DNA from: Fomitopsis serialis
Taxonomy: Eukaryota > Basidiomycota > Agaricomycetes > Polyporales > Fomitopsidaceae
Length of the DNA stretch: 64,000 bases
Direction: 5' to 3'
Assembly (NCBI RefSeq): GCF_022376445.1
Contig: NW_025955005.1
Span: 186,001 to 250,000 of the forward strand
Below the pieces are notes generated by a model. The model ran no database searches. It was not told where the DNA came from and saw only the letters and a program-made list of their open reading frames with translations. Below are positions 12,296 to 22,654 of the stretch, one piece after another (within the stretch, counting starts at the first letter, position 1; every line of letters begins with the position of its first letter). The position numbers and the translations under genes were made by a program.

Positions 12296-13860
12296 CAAGT
12301 GAGAGCGCCAAGTGATGGGGCATCAAATTGAAGTTCAGTGGAGCATACATACGAGTACAGCGCGGGAGCAAGGCCAGCGGCATAGGCTGCGCGATGGACA
12401 GTCTCGGAGTACCGTGTGCAGAACTTGACAATGATCGGTGTTCGCTGTGGCCCGTCGAAATGGGCACGGAAGACCCGTGTCTCCTCGATGCATTAGTCGT
12501 ATACGAATCGGTGCTCACCGTCGTTGCCTTCGTAGAAGTCGCGGAAGGGGTATTGGGCTAACGGCCCACGCTCGGTAGCGAGCGTTAGATATCGATCGCA
12601 TAGAGAACGGGTGGCGACACGGAGGGCCGCTAACACGCGTGCTCCAACTTGATCTAGTCCTGAGTTTGTGGAATGCGCATGAAGCGGGATGCAAGCGAGG
12701 TGCTCGACGTTCGGCTCGGCACCATACGCGGCTGCGGCAACAGCGAGATACGGTCCTTACCTTGGAAGTCAATGGATGAATGAACGCGAACTGGTAAACA
12801 CTCACCAAATTGCAGGACCAGGATTGCGGGAAAGTTGGACCTCATTGCATCGTCGTCAGAGAGACCTTCCGGACTTCCTGTTATCCAAGGACGCATGTAT
12901 TCAAGCCAGTAGTAGATGGCTTCCAGGTAGGGGTCTGCTGAATTTCCGCCGACCTCGCACTTGATTACTTGGATGTAACACGGTATTTGGTTCCCTCTGA
13001 GCCGAACACACAAGGTACTGTCGCCGCGGTAATTGTATATGGTGCCCTCCTAAGATCGTCCGGGAGGATTTTACCGCTCGTGAGGGCACACGTGAATGCG
13101 TCTTCCCGCTCGCGTTCATCCTCGTATAGCTCGGCACCTATCTGACGGAGAGACTGAAAACACCGCATGTCTTCAGTGGTTGGTTGGATGGTGGCTATGT
13201 TGTAACGAAGTTCCGCGAGCGTTTTGTCCAACAAAGACGGTGGTGTCGAGAGCTCATATGGGCGACCGCAGTTAAGCCTGCGTTCCTTGTCCTGCTGCGT
13301 GCCATAGAATGAAGAAGGATTGGCTGCAGCGGAAGGTGACTTTGATGGATTGTGTTCGAACCATTTGCGGCGCTGTGCGATCAATGGAGGAGGATGTAAC
13401 GTGCCCTCTCGCATGGCCATGGAGGCTACCCGTAAGTCGAATAGTTAGTGGAATCAGCTTACCTGCAGGAGAAAGTAGACCATATCACGCACCAGGCCTT
13501 CGCGGTACTCGAGCAATGACAACATCGCCGTTTGAGGCCTCGAGCTGGTTCTCTGGGGATAGTTTCCCTCTAGAAAAGTCATAATCGCGGATACGAGCTA
13601 CCACTCGGTCATCCTCAGATAACCCAGAGTCTCCGTGACCAGACAACTGCCAGCCGCTTTTCCACAACTCGAGGTCGTGCGCGTCGAAATGCGCGAGGCG
13701 ATTCTGCGCCTCCTCCTTGATCTTCTCTTTCAACTAGTAGACAAGAAGAATGTCAGGAGACACCTCCAAACCGAAGTGGCCACCCAAGGGGTTTTGTGCA
13801 TGGTCGACGAGGATACACCATGATGCCGCCAGGCATGGTGGTGGTTGACAAGAGCAGTTT
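12296..13860 (-). pseudogene. Broken Crinkler-like N-domain plus fungal kinase-like gene
   Basis: Reading the minus strand from about 13835, the first block resembles the Crinkler ubiquitin-like header of basidiomycete genes (WCILVDHAQNPLGG, later LAHFDAHDLELWKSGW). Next comes the linker domain common in polypore Crinkler-kinase proteins (SSAAANPSSFYG, GRPYELSTPPSLLD, TIQPTTED, KVIKCEVGGNSADPYLEA). Last is the start of a kinase-like domain (YPFRDFYEGNDGEHRF, VKFCTRYSETVHRAAYAAG). It is broken: the header lacks an in-frame ATG (the nearby MPGGI is one base out of frame near 13819), TAG stops the frame at 13734-13736, TAA stops the kinase part at 12493-12495, and the homology ends before the kinase catalytic loop. 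Proteins with this layout are expanded in wood-decay fungi; their function is not settled. It lies between the two duplicated myosin-tail segments. Confidence 0.78.
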
Positions 13861-13904
13861 CCCAGAGGTCTACGGCTCGCATGCGTTCAAGCCTGTTGAA
13901 GTCT

Positions 13905-14345
13905 GCAGGTTCAAGCCCGCGCGGAAGCCGACGCTGGGCCCGCCTCTCTGAGTCCGCCTCCGAAGATGGGCGAGAAGCAGGCGGCGCATGCGTCGAGAGT
14001 CGAGACACTCTTTGTAACTCAGGCATTTGTAGATGGCGAAACGGCACGCAGAGACTGGGTAGCAAGCGAAGACGACTCTCGGAATGCCTGGGGAGGTGCG
14101 AAGACGACGAGGTGTCGCTCAATGCGGACGACGCCCACACAATACAACCAACAGTTGTGACAAGCAGAGCGTCTGAAAGAACGAATGAGAGTTTGCGTCC
14201 GCAATCAGCAGTCCTCTTCGCGCATATAGTGAAACAGTATCGTTCGGAGAGATAGTTGTACATTGCAATTAGTGAAACGTAGCGCTACAGAGCACTGATT
14301 TGACAACAAGATGCGGGACCATGGATAGACGTCTATGTAGGAGAG
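13905..14345 (+). repeat. Duplicated segment, copy B (decayed myosin 3' end)
   Basis: Diverged direct copy of the myosin end. It begins with the proline/alanine-rich coding part (GCCCGCGCGGAAGCC against GCCCGCGCCGAAGCC at about 11512), skips most of the SH3-distal region, then matches the last exon (GTAGATGGCGAAACGG) and the downstream flank up to TAGACGTCTATGT at about 14327. The myosin reading frame is lost, so this is a gene fragment and not a second gene. Confidence 0.72.
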
Positions 14346-14452
14346 CATGCAGGGGTCGTGAAATCGTGACGGACATGACGTTCTCGGGACTTCTATCAGC
14401 AGTTAACGTTCAGAGTGGAAAGCGAAGGTACTTGTTCGTATCACACGCGCAT

Positions 14453-15806
14453 TCACTGAGCCTTCACTTTCTCGCCCGCAACACGTTGAAGGCACGGTAC
14501 ACCGAACTTCGATCGGATCCCGAAGTTACGGTGGTCTTCCTTGATGCACAGCGTCCTGTAGAACAACGTGCGTCAGTCCGTGGAGAATCAGAGACGCACC
14601 AAGGAAAGCATATCAGTATCAATGATCTGCCCCCTTGTCCGCAGAGACCTACATATCTGGTTACGACGATGAGCCGTCAGATATGCGTGATAGAATGCGG
14701 AGAGGCTTACATGTGTTTCCGACGAGCATTAGATACGTGCCGGTAGCCTATGCGCGGGTGAGCGCGTTAGCGTCGGCCAGCGGGGGTATCAGCTTAGTGC
14801 GACACGCTACTGACCGTCAGGATGTGCCACCACGAGTGGCCTGTGCGCGTTGCGTCGGAGCTATCAGTCAACCGCAGGCAATATGGGCACAGCAGACTTG
14901 GGCGGGCGCACCTTCCAAAACGAACGCGGCCGGCCAGCCCAAGACGTGCTTCCAGCGGGTGATCGTGTCACAGAAGATGTTGTCTAGGTTCCAGATGAAG
15001 AAGCCGAGCGCGAAGGTGGCGGCGCCGCTCCAGAAGAGGCGCGCGACGGTCGCCTTGGCGGGCGGCGGGACGCGCTTTGCGATGTTGGGGTTGCGCAGGA
15101 GGTAGACGGTGCGAACGGACGTGATGGCGAGCAGCCCTGCGAACACGACTTGGTGGTAAACCGGGTTCCGGTTAATGAAGCTGTGGGAGCGCGGACGTCA
15201 GTGGGCGCGCCTGAGGCTATACATAGCACACGACCGGGGAGACACACTAGGACCAGGTAAACAGCACGTTGAAGGTGGTAACGCCGATAAGGAGTGGGAT
15301 GATGGGGGAGTCACGAAGATCGTAACCGCGCGTGGTGTCGAAGAGGACGGCACAACAGTAGGACGCGACGTAGATCATGGGAAGCTCGTCCGCGAGCTGG
15401 GCCTCAAACAGAAGGGTGGCATGGAAGATCATGCTCCCCACACCGACGAGAGCAAAGCCCTACAGGATCGTCCAGTCAGCGTACGGTCGCAGACGCGTCA
15501 GACGCACTCACCGCCTGGCCGATGAAGTACCGCGGCGGCAGAGACTGTGCGTACGCCTGGTACAGGCCCCAGAGGGCTAGGCCGACCGTACATAGGTTTG
15601 AGAAAGTGTTGGTAGCTTCCGCGATGTAATTGGAGAACTGGTAGTTCGCCTGGATGGTCGTCGGCGATGAGCTCGGGCCGGGGATCGTCGGATAGTATTA
15701 CATCGCTCACCTCGCACCAGTCGAGGGTAGCGGTGACGGGGCCCCAGAAATGCAGCGGATTAACGTGGGCGAAGGTGCTGTTCGAGAGCACGCTTGATAC
15801 ACTCAT
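14453..15806 (-). CDS. YPC1: Alkaline ceramidase (ACER/YPC1/YDC1 family)
   Basis: Membrane hydrolase of the ER/Golgi that splits ceramide into sphingoid base and fatty acid. The start at 15806 gives MSVSSVLSNSTFAHVN and then the family opening FWGPVTATLDWCE, spliced to ANYQFSNYIAEATNTFSNL. GVGSMIFHATLLFEAQLADELPM carries the conserved Ser, His and Asp of the CREST superfamily, and a later short exon (about 14805) encodes GHSWWHIL with the two metal-binding histidines. Several hydrophobic segments fit a seven-span protein (for example LFWSGAATFALGFFIW). The C-terminal exons run through ATGTYLMLVGN to LQRVAGEKVKAQ and TGA at 14453-14455. At least seven exons; the last two boundaries are less certain. 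It ends about 110 bases from the decayed myosin copy. Confidence 0.92.
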
Positions 15807-15963
15807 GGTGGTGAGAAAGAGAAGGGGAAGAGGAGGGAGGCATACCCGGCTCACCCATCTCACTCCCGTCCTTGAACTCCCGTCCGAGCCGCTATGTCCG
15901 AATATCTATAGCTCGTCTTTGTGTCAGCGGGTGATAGCTAACAGCGAAAGCGCCAATTAATGC

Positions 15964-16047
15964 GGCCCTATAGCTCAGTGGTTTAGAGCATACGATTGCA
16001 GTGGGGTAACTATCGTGTGGTCCCGTGTTCGAATCACGGTGGGGCCT
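15964..16047 (+). tRNA. tRNA-Cys (GCA) with a 10-base intron
   Basis: Acceptor arm GGCCCTA pairs with TGGGGCC (16040-16046, one G-T pair), followed by discriminator T at 16047, the usual U73 of tRNA-Cys. D arm is GCTC/GAGC. The anticodon stem TACGA/TCGTG encloses TTGCAG then A, with anticodon GCA at 15998-16000 and an intron at 16002-16011, one base 3' of the anticodon as in nuclear tRNAs. The T arm is CCGTG-TTCGAAT-CACGG. All arms pair well. No CCA is encoded, as expected in a eukaryote. Confidence 0.93.
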
Positions 16048-16053
16048 TTTTTT
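16048..16053 (+). terminator. RNA polymerase III terminator
   Basis: A run of T directly follows the tRNA-Cys discriminator base, the standard Pol III stop signal. It lies only about 83 bases before the start codon of the next protein gene. Confidence 0.8.
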
Positions 16054-16135
16054 GTTCACGGTCATATGCCGAGCGGTGTGCTTACTCGCCGTCGAGTCTC
16101 GACACCATCCTGCTCCTTCTTCGACCACGACCTCC

Positions 16136-17754
16136 ATGCGACGAGCAACATCCTCTCTCCTCCGGAGCAGCTTGCGACGACAACGACGAGCGTATTCCGT
16201 CGTTTCTACCGATGCCAATCCGCCTGTGAAGATCACTGCCCTCCCAAACAAAATCCGTGTCGCAACAGAGTCGACACCTGGGCATTTCTCGGCAGTAGGC
16301 CTCTATGTCGACGCAGGGTCTCGCTATGAGACACCGTCAACGTCGGGCGTGAGCCATTTCCTGGACAGGATGGCCTTCAAGGTGAATTACGCGCTGCAGT
16401 ACCTAGACCGACATCCTAATAACATACACAGACCACCAGCTCCCGGTCGGACGAGGAGATGGCGCAAGCCATTGACAAACTTGGTGGTCAGATCCTGTGC
16501 TCGTCTTCGCGCGAGTCCATCATGTACCAGTCGTCGCACTTCCACGCGGCGACGCCTCTTGCAATGTCTCTCATTGCGGACACGGCGCTGCAGTCGTCCT
16601 TCCTCCCCGAAGAGATTGTCGCACAACGAGAGGCCGCTCGCTACGAGATCAGGGAGGTGAGTGCAAAGCCAGAGATGATACTCCCGGAGATTCTCCACGA
16701 GGTCGCGTACGACGGCAAGACACTGGGGAACCCGCTGCTCTGTCCCGAGCACCGAATCGACCTCATTGACCAGCCGACCCTGAACGGGTTCATGAAGCAG
16801 TGGTACCGTCCGGAGCGTATGGTCATTGCAGGCGCGGGCATGCCGCACGAGGAACTGGTCGAGCTCGCTGACAAGTACTTTTCGTCATTAACCGCCTCAC
16901 CCTCACCATCTACATCCTCCTCACGGTCGTCTGCACAACAAGTACCCTCGCAGCTTCTGCACTCCTCTTCGACACCCACACCATTCAAGTCGCTCACCCG
17001 CGCAGCATCCTCATATCTCTACCCCACGTCTGGCGTTGATGCCGCACTAAGTCCGGAGTCGTCCGCTGCGACGTACACCGGCGGCTCGCACTTCATCCAC
17101 AACCCGTCGTCCGAGTTCAACCACGTGTACCTCGCGTTCGAGGGCGTGGGCATCCACGACGACGACGTCTATACGCTGGCGACGATGCAGGTGCTGCTCG
17201 GCGGCGGGGGCAGCTTCTCCGCGGGCGGCCCGGGCAAGGGCATGTACTCGCGCCTGTACACGCACATCCTGAACCACTACCCGCAGATCGACCACTGCGC
17301 GTCGTTCCACCACATCTACACGGACTCGTCGCTGTTCGGGCTGTTCGCGTCGTTCGTGCCCGCGGCGGGGCGCCACTCTGCGGGGAATACGCCCTCGCAG
17401 ATCTTCCCGCACCTCGTGCACCAGCTCTCGCTGCTGCTGTACACGCCCATCAGCGAGACGGAGCTCCAGCGCGCGAAGAACCAGCTGCAGAGCAGCCTCA
17501 TGATGGCGCTTGAGAGCCGTGCCGTCGAGGTGGAGGACCTCGGCCGCCAGGTGCTCGTGCACAACCGCAAGGTGCCCGTCAGCGAGATGTGCGCGAAGAT
17601 CGACGCGGTGAGCGCGAAGTCGTTGCGCAGGGTCGCGCAGAGGATCTTCAGCCCGGAGCAGGCGAAGCGCGCTACGGTTGTCACCATGGGTCGGGAGGAT
17701 CTTCCGGACAGGGATGCGACGCTGAGGAAGTATGGCGTCGGAGGCGCGGTTTGA
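16136..17754 (+). CDS. MAS2: Mitochondrial processing peptidase, alpha subunit
   Basis: Partner of the catalytic beta subunit in the matrix protease that removes presequences from imported proteins. Two exons: 16136-16381 and 16432-17754, with phase kept across a 50-base intron. The N-terminus MRRATSSLLRSSLRRQRRAYS is an Arg/Ser-rich presequence. HFLDRMAFK replaces the HxxEH zinc motif of the beta subunit, marking the non-catalytic alpha subunit. The glycine-rich substrate loop is visible (GGGGSFSAGGPGKGMYSRLY, about 17200-17260). A Ser/Pro-rich insert (about 16890-17060) separates the two M16 domains. The promoter overlaps the tRNA-Cys gene. The stop faces the BRCA2 stop 155 bases away. Confidence 0.96.
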
Positions 17755-17908
17755 GGGAGGGGTCGTGCATTGTATCATGTTATCAGTACAACAGTCAACT
17801 AATACACCGCACATATCACGCGTACAATATGCACAGCAGAGAACATGACACGGCAATAAGGAAACATAAGTTACGCGAGGTAGGACCTTCATGGGGTGTG
17901 CTTGTAGG

Positions 17909-20900
17909 CTACGGTTTGACCTTCTGGATTCTTGTGCTCTGCGTGGTGTTGAAGTAGACCGCGGCGTCGATGTCGGGCGCCATCCATGCAGTCTTGTGCG
18001 ACGGCATCAAATTCGAAATCTACGACTCCCGTCAACGTCGATGCTTCCACAGACAATGTGAATATACTTACGAGGTACCTCTCGCCCACTTCAAAGTGGC
18101 CGGGCTTGCCGCCCTCAGTCTGCACACATTTGAGAATGTCCCAGATGTGTACCTGCCCCTGGCGCAGAGGCTCCCGTTTCTCCCAGCGCGCATCCTTGAC
18201 CACGATCACCCGGAAGCTCCGCGACTCGCGCGGCGGGTAGTCGGCCTATCGTCTTTCAGTCATTCCGGAGGCCCTTCGGCGAACATCCGAACGTACCTCT
18301 AGTTCTTTACCGATCTCTTCAGAAAGGTTCTCCGTCGTCTTCGTGATCTCGTGACGAGCGTGGAACGCAAGCCATCCCGCACGGTCGGTCGTCATCTCTC
18401 TCTTCACCTGAGCAAAGGTGGTTGGTTCATCCACGAGGTTGAGCCATTGATCCTCAGCATCAGCTGATACTAACTGGGGGTCAGTAGAGAGCATGGAGCT
18501 GCATACACGAGGAACGCACAATGCTCATTCGCATCGGTGGGCTGCCAACGCGTGCCAGCACGCGCCTCGAACGTCTCTAACCAGACCTGCCATCGGTGAA
18601 TCTTGACATCGTACTCGTCACGGATCTTCTGTGCCGCTGCTTCTCGTTGAGCCTTCGACACCATATGGTAAGATCGAACCCGCCATGTAGGGACTGAGAT
18701 ACATTACCGTCCATCTGTCCTGAGCTTGAGTCTCTTCTTTCTCATTATGGATACCGAGACATTCCTTCTTGCCGTCTTGCGCGGTAGTGAACTCCATATA
18801 TGCGATAGGATATACCTGCGAAGAGTAGTCTACATCAGCGCAATGGCCTCCGCAACTAAAAGGAACTCTGCTGACCCTCTCGACCGTAACATCAAGCAAC
18901 GTTACCAGCCCGCCGTCAGCAGTCAATCTATCCAGCGTGGCGACCATAGGGTTGCGCACAAAACCGAGTTTGGCGTGCCATGGAGCCAAGTGGCAGGAGT
19001 TGCCGCATATTTGCAGGTTCATCTGTGTATATGCCTCGAGCGGCTCTGCAGGCTCTCTGCCTTCTTTGTGCATCAGCTGCCAACCAGGTCAGCATGTAAC
19101 CAGGCGCGCCGAGCCGATGGAACACGTACCCGTGCATTCTGAATGGCAAGCTTCCGTCCAGGACGAATATGGCCCCTGTTGATGGCACGCTCGATCGGGT
19201 CGTCTACTGCGACGCGAATGCGATACCATCCATCCGTCATCTCGACGTCGGCCCAGCGATCGCTGGTGCTGCCGTCTTCATCCCTAGGACCGTCGTGCCA
19301 TGTGATGCTCGTCACACACAGAACCATGGGACAAGTTGCCGGCGCGTCGTGCGTTGTGATGAGCCGCAAAGGCGGTCTCGAGGCCGAGTTGAGCTCGCGC
19401 TCATACCTTTGGGTGTGTGTAAGTGACTCTGCGGAACGCCGAAAGGCTTGAACAGTACCGGTACAGCAACTGGTTGATGACCTCCTGCCAACACCATCGC
19501 CGAGTAGCGGGGTCGGCCTCGAGCTGGGGCTGCAGGCTGACCATTCCGGCCAGCTTCCAGAGGATCAGTGACCAGTGATTGTTTACCCATTCCCGTGTTG
19601 CAAGATCGCAACCAGCGTCATGCAGGTCCTCCAGAGCAGCGTCGGCGCCGAGCATGGAAGAATCTCCTGTTTGGTACGATGGAATGTGAGAGGATCGAGA
19701 ATGGAACCTGTAGAACAGCGCGTTCTCCGGAGTTATTGCTTGAGGCTGTCGTAGTTGCTGTATTGATAGTGAATAGGTAATTCGCTCAGGCCACGGAAGT
19801 TGGCACGTACTCTCCAACCATATCAGACAACTCGACTTCATCGTAGGTTTGCGGTCGTAGACCACTTGATTGAAGGGTTTGTCTACCACTGGGCTTTGCT
19901 ACACGTGGGAGTTAGTACTGTAATTATGCGGTAACATGGAGACTGACCCAAATTAAAGAAGGTTGTCTTCCCCGTGGCTTTATTGTTATTATAAGCCGGC
20001 CTAGGACTCCCGATGACGGTAACGCTAGCTCTCTGGGACGCATCCAGTGTCTTCTGCTCGAGCTCGACACGACCAGATTCTCCAGGCTTCATGCCAGGCT
20101 TGAAAGGGGTGACAAACTTCGGTTTCCCTGCGGCGGACTTGAAGCCTAGTCTGCGGGGCGTCAACCCTAAGCTCTTGCCGGGCGTCGTAGTCCTTGGCAT
20201 CAACGGCGTGAACGACGTCAAGGACGACGTCCCAGGACGGGTCGGCGTCGCGAATGCTGGTGGTAGCTTTGAAGTCGATGCTGCGGCGTTTGGGTTCAGG
20301 GGTGAGTTTACATACGATGTTCCTGCGGTGGTCTTGGGCGTAGCTGTAGGACGTACGAGCAAAGGCGACTTGAAGGCCTTGTTCTTGCCTAGCCCAGGAA
20401 GTTTACCCATTGAGCCACCCGCCCGACTAAAGCCTGCCCTCGAGGGAGTTGGACTATCCGGTACGCTAGCCGCAGGCGCGAATGAATTCTCCATTGCACG
20501 CAACGCAGGTCTTTCGAAGTCGATCCTCCCCAGCGCGCCACCACCTTCCGGGAGCTCAGGGATCGACGGGTCCACAGTGAAGTCCGTGTCCATTTCTGCC
20601 TCCCATGCCTTCAATTTAGCGGCCGCGCGAGCGAGTGCGTCGGCAGACGGCTTCGCCCAGTCCTGTACTGTGGTTCCATTCTCTATACTGTGCACATAGT
20701 TGATAGCAGAGCTGAATCCCGAGATGGTCGGGGATTCAGTATTGATTTGGGACATGGGTGGGCCGCGCTCGTTCTCAAAGAGAATGCGACTTGACGTAAA
20801 GGCAGGGAGAGCGGTCAACGCCGGGTCTAGTGGGGCGATTGCATCGTTGACGGGAGGCGCGGACTTGACAGCTCTCGCAGACTGGAAACCGGTCGCTGCA

Positions 20901-21457
20901 CCCTCTGGGATTTTGGCAGAGAACCAATCTGAATAGTCTTGATCTGCCGGTGCATCCGGCGACGATGTCGGCAGAGTATCGACTTGATGTTCGAACGAGC
21001 TATTTGCGAGGTTTGCAGCGGAAGTGAAGCCAAACCCGTGAGATTTCGTGGGTGTATGCGTCGTTTGTACGACGTCTGCGTCATCAGCATGGTCAACGGT
21101 GTTTGCCACCGCCACGCGCGCAGCTGATACAAAGCCAGAGAATGTCGGGATAACAGTGGTATCTGCGCCGTCGGCTTGTGGCCGTTCGTTCGGAGGTAGC
21201 GGAGCAAACATTTCTGGACGAGGTGAGCCGAAGGGGCATTCGGGATAGAGAACCTACCCACCATCGAAGCTACTCTGTCTTTCCAGAGATATACGCTTCT
21301 TCCGGCCCTGCCCATCCCACTCATCCGAGTTGTCCGCTGTCGCTTTGCTTCTGCGCCGCTTGAGCTCTGAGGTCTCGGGAGGATCGGGCGATCGGAGGCG
21401 TAGAGGGCGCTGGCTAGATTCATATTCATCGAAAGCCTCGATCTCTTTTTGGCTCAT
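17909..21457 (-). CDS. BRH2: BRCA2 orthologue (Brh2-like) with a BRC-repeat cluster
   Basis: Recombination mediator that loads Rad51 at DNA breaks. The start at 21457 gives MSQKEIEAFDEYESS. The large exon (to about 19940) carries BRC-like phenylalanine motifs: GFVSAAR (21133), GFTSAAN (21028), GFQSARA (20887), FTSSRI (20800) and GFSSAI (20716), with weaker GFSRAGG and GFKSAAG further on. The helical domain follows (ITPENALFYRFHS, GCDLATREWVNNHWSLILWK), then OB1 (MVLCVTSITWHDG, VEMTDGWYRIRV), a tower-like stretch (EAAAQKIRDEYD), and the last OB fold (YPPRESRSFRVIVVKDARW). The end is spliced to TAWMAPDIDAAVYFNTTQST and stops at 17909. Internal exon borders between 18700 and 19900 are approximate. 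Helical plus OB order leaves little doubt about identity. Confidence 0.93.
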
Positions 21458-22085
21458 GTTGACTTGCTCGTCGTAAGTAGGAGATGAAAGTCTGTGACGC
21501 GTCTCGACAGGCGAGGGTGAGCGTGAATCTGTTACGCACTGATCAGTACGAGAGAAAGCACAAGAGCGACGACGTACATGTTCCGTCCATGATATTTCTT
21601 GTACTTGTCTTGACCTCCTAGAAATCTTATGCTACAAACACATCAGAGACCGTAAGCCAAAGTCTGGAGTGGCGGTGGTCTTCAGAAAGGCGTGGCTCCG
21701 TAAGTAGGCGCCAGGAAACGCGACGCGTTGAATACACGTGACTGACGCGACGATCACATGAGGAGAATGCGTCTCCTCCGACCACTCGCTGGGGACAAGA
21801 CGCGTTGCTCGTCGCGCGAACATGTTACGGACATTCTACGACTTATGATAAATGTTCCCACGGTGTTCAGTCGCCGAACACTCGAGGATCATTGACAGTG
21901 ACTGCCCCGTGTTCGAAGTCCCAAGCATTGCAACAGCATTATCATTGTCTGGACGATCAACATGAGGCGTGTTCATGGTGTGTTCCATAAGAGTGCATAG
22001 ACCAAACACTATGCATGATCCTCATCTGTAAGCCACATGTTCTGTGTCTGTACATGCCGAGTGTACACCGTCGTGATATGAAGCG
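21458..22085. other. Intergenic region upstream of BRCA2
   Basis: No gene recognised. Short frames near 21632-21990 lack recognisable domains. The right half begins to show the CATG/CATTG-rich character of the neighbouring repeat zone. Confidence 0.5.
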
Positions 22086-22393
22086 AACATTGCAAGCACA
22101 TGATAACTGTTCTTGCAATGTTCCGAGTATGACCACCGTGCATGTCTGGAGGTCAAACATGGTCACAACATTGTAAAAACATTGGTTCTTAATCATGTTC
22201 TTTCAATGATCACACATGTCCTTGGAATGTTAACTCCCCAAATCTTCAAAATGTCCGGTGCATGAACATGAGAACACAATGCTTCATGGTCATGGTACGT
22301 CGGCACAATGTTGTGCATACAAACATTGTGGTTGGTTTACACATGTCCTAATCGAGGTCACGCTATAAACATACCCTGTGACAGTACAATGTT
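22086..22393. repeat. Cluster of AACATTG/CAATGTT words
   Basis: The heptamer AACATTG occurs four times on the plus strand (22086, 22167, 22178, 22322) and its complement CAATGTT three times (22116, 22306, 22387) in about 310 bases. Near matches (GCATTG, CAATGC, ACATG) fill much of the rest. This is far above chance for a heptamer. It could be a relic of a mobile element or a protein-binding cluster; nothing coding was found. Confidence 0.6.
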
Positions 22394-22399
22394 TGCTCT

Positions 22400-22501
22400 C
22401 TTTTTTTTCGTGGTCTTTTTTTTTCGTTACTTCCATTTTTTTTTTTTTTTTTTTTTCTCGTTTGTGACTGCATCCGCCCCCCTCCCCCCCCCCCCCCCTC
22501 T
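22400..22501 (+). repeat. Long polypyrimidine tract (T runs then C runs)
   Basis: The plus strand has T runs of 8 and 9, a T run of 21 at 22436-22456, then CT-rich DNA and a C run of 15 at 22484-22498. Such one-sided pyrimidine DNA can form triplex or other non-B structure. Run lengths may be inexact because such runs are hard to sequence. Confidence 0.85.
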
Positions 22502-22584
22502 TCCCTACATCCACCCCTCCGTGTGCACTCACCGCCCCTACTCGCTACCGACATGTGGTCGTCGGTACGATGCAGTACGCACTG

Positions 22585-22627
22585 GTGGACGCCCCCACCA
22601 CCGTCGACAGGGGTGGGGTGCGTCCAC
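22585..22627. repeat. Imperfect inverted repeat (hairpin)
   Basis: The left arm TGGACGCCCCCACC (22586-22599) matches the reverse complement of the right arm GGTGGGGTGCGTCCA (22612-22626) apart from one unpaired base. The stem extends by one further pair and the loop is 12 bases. It lies between the pyrimidine tract and the GMC relic. There is no T run after it, so it is not a Pol III terminator. Confidence 0.7.
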
Positions 22628-22654
22628 ACGGATGGGTACGAGACCAGTCCGTCC

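Noticed and set aside
17047..17892. 281-residue minus-strand frame
   Set aside because: Antisense to the MPP-alpha exon, no domain.
20013..20699. 228-residue plus-strand frame in the BRCA2 region
   Set aside because: Antisense to the BRC-repeat exon; the BRCA2 reading is supported by family motifs.
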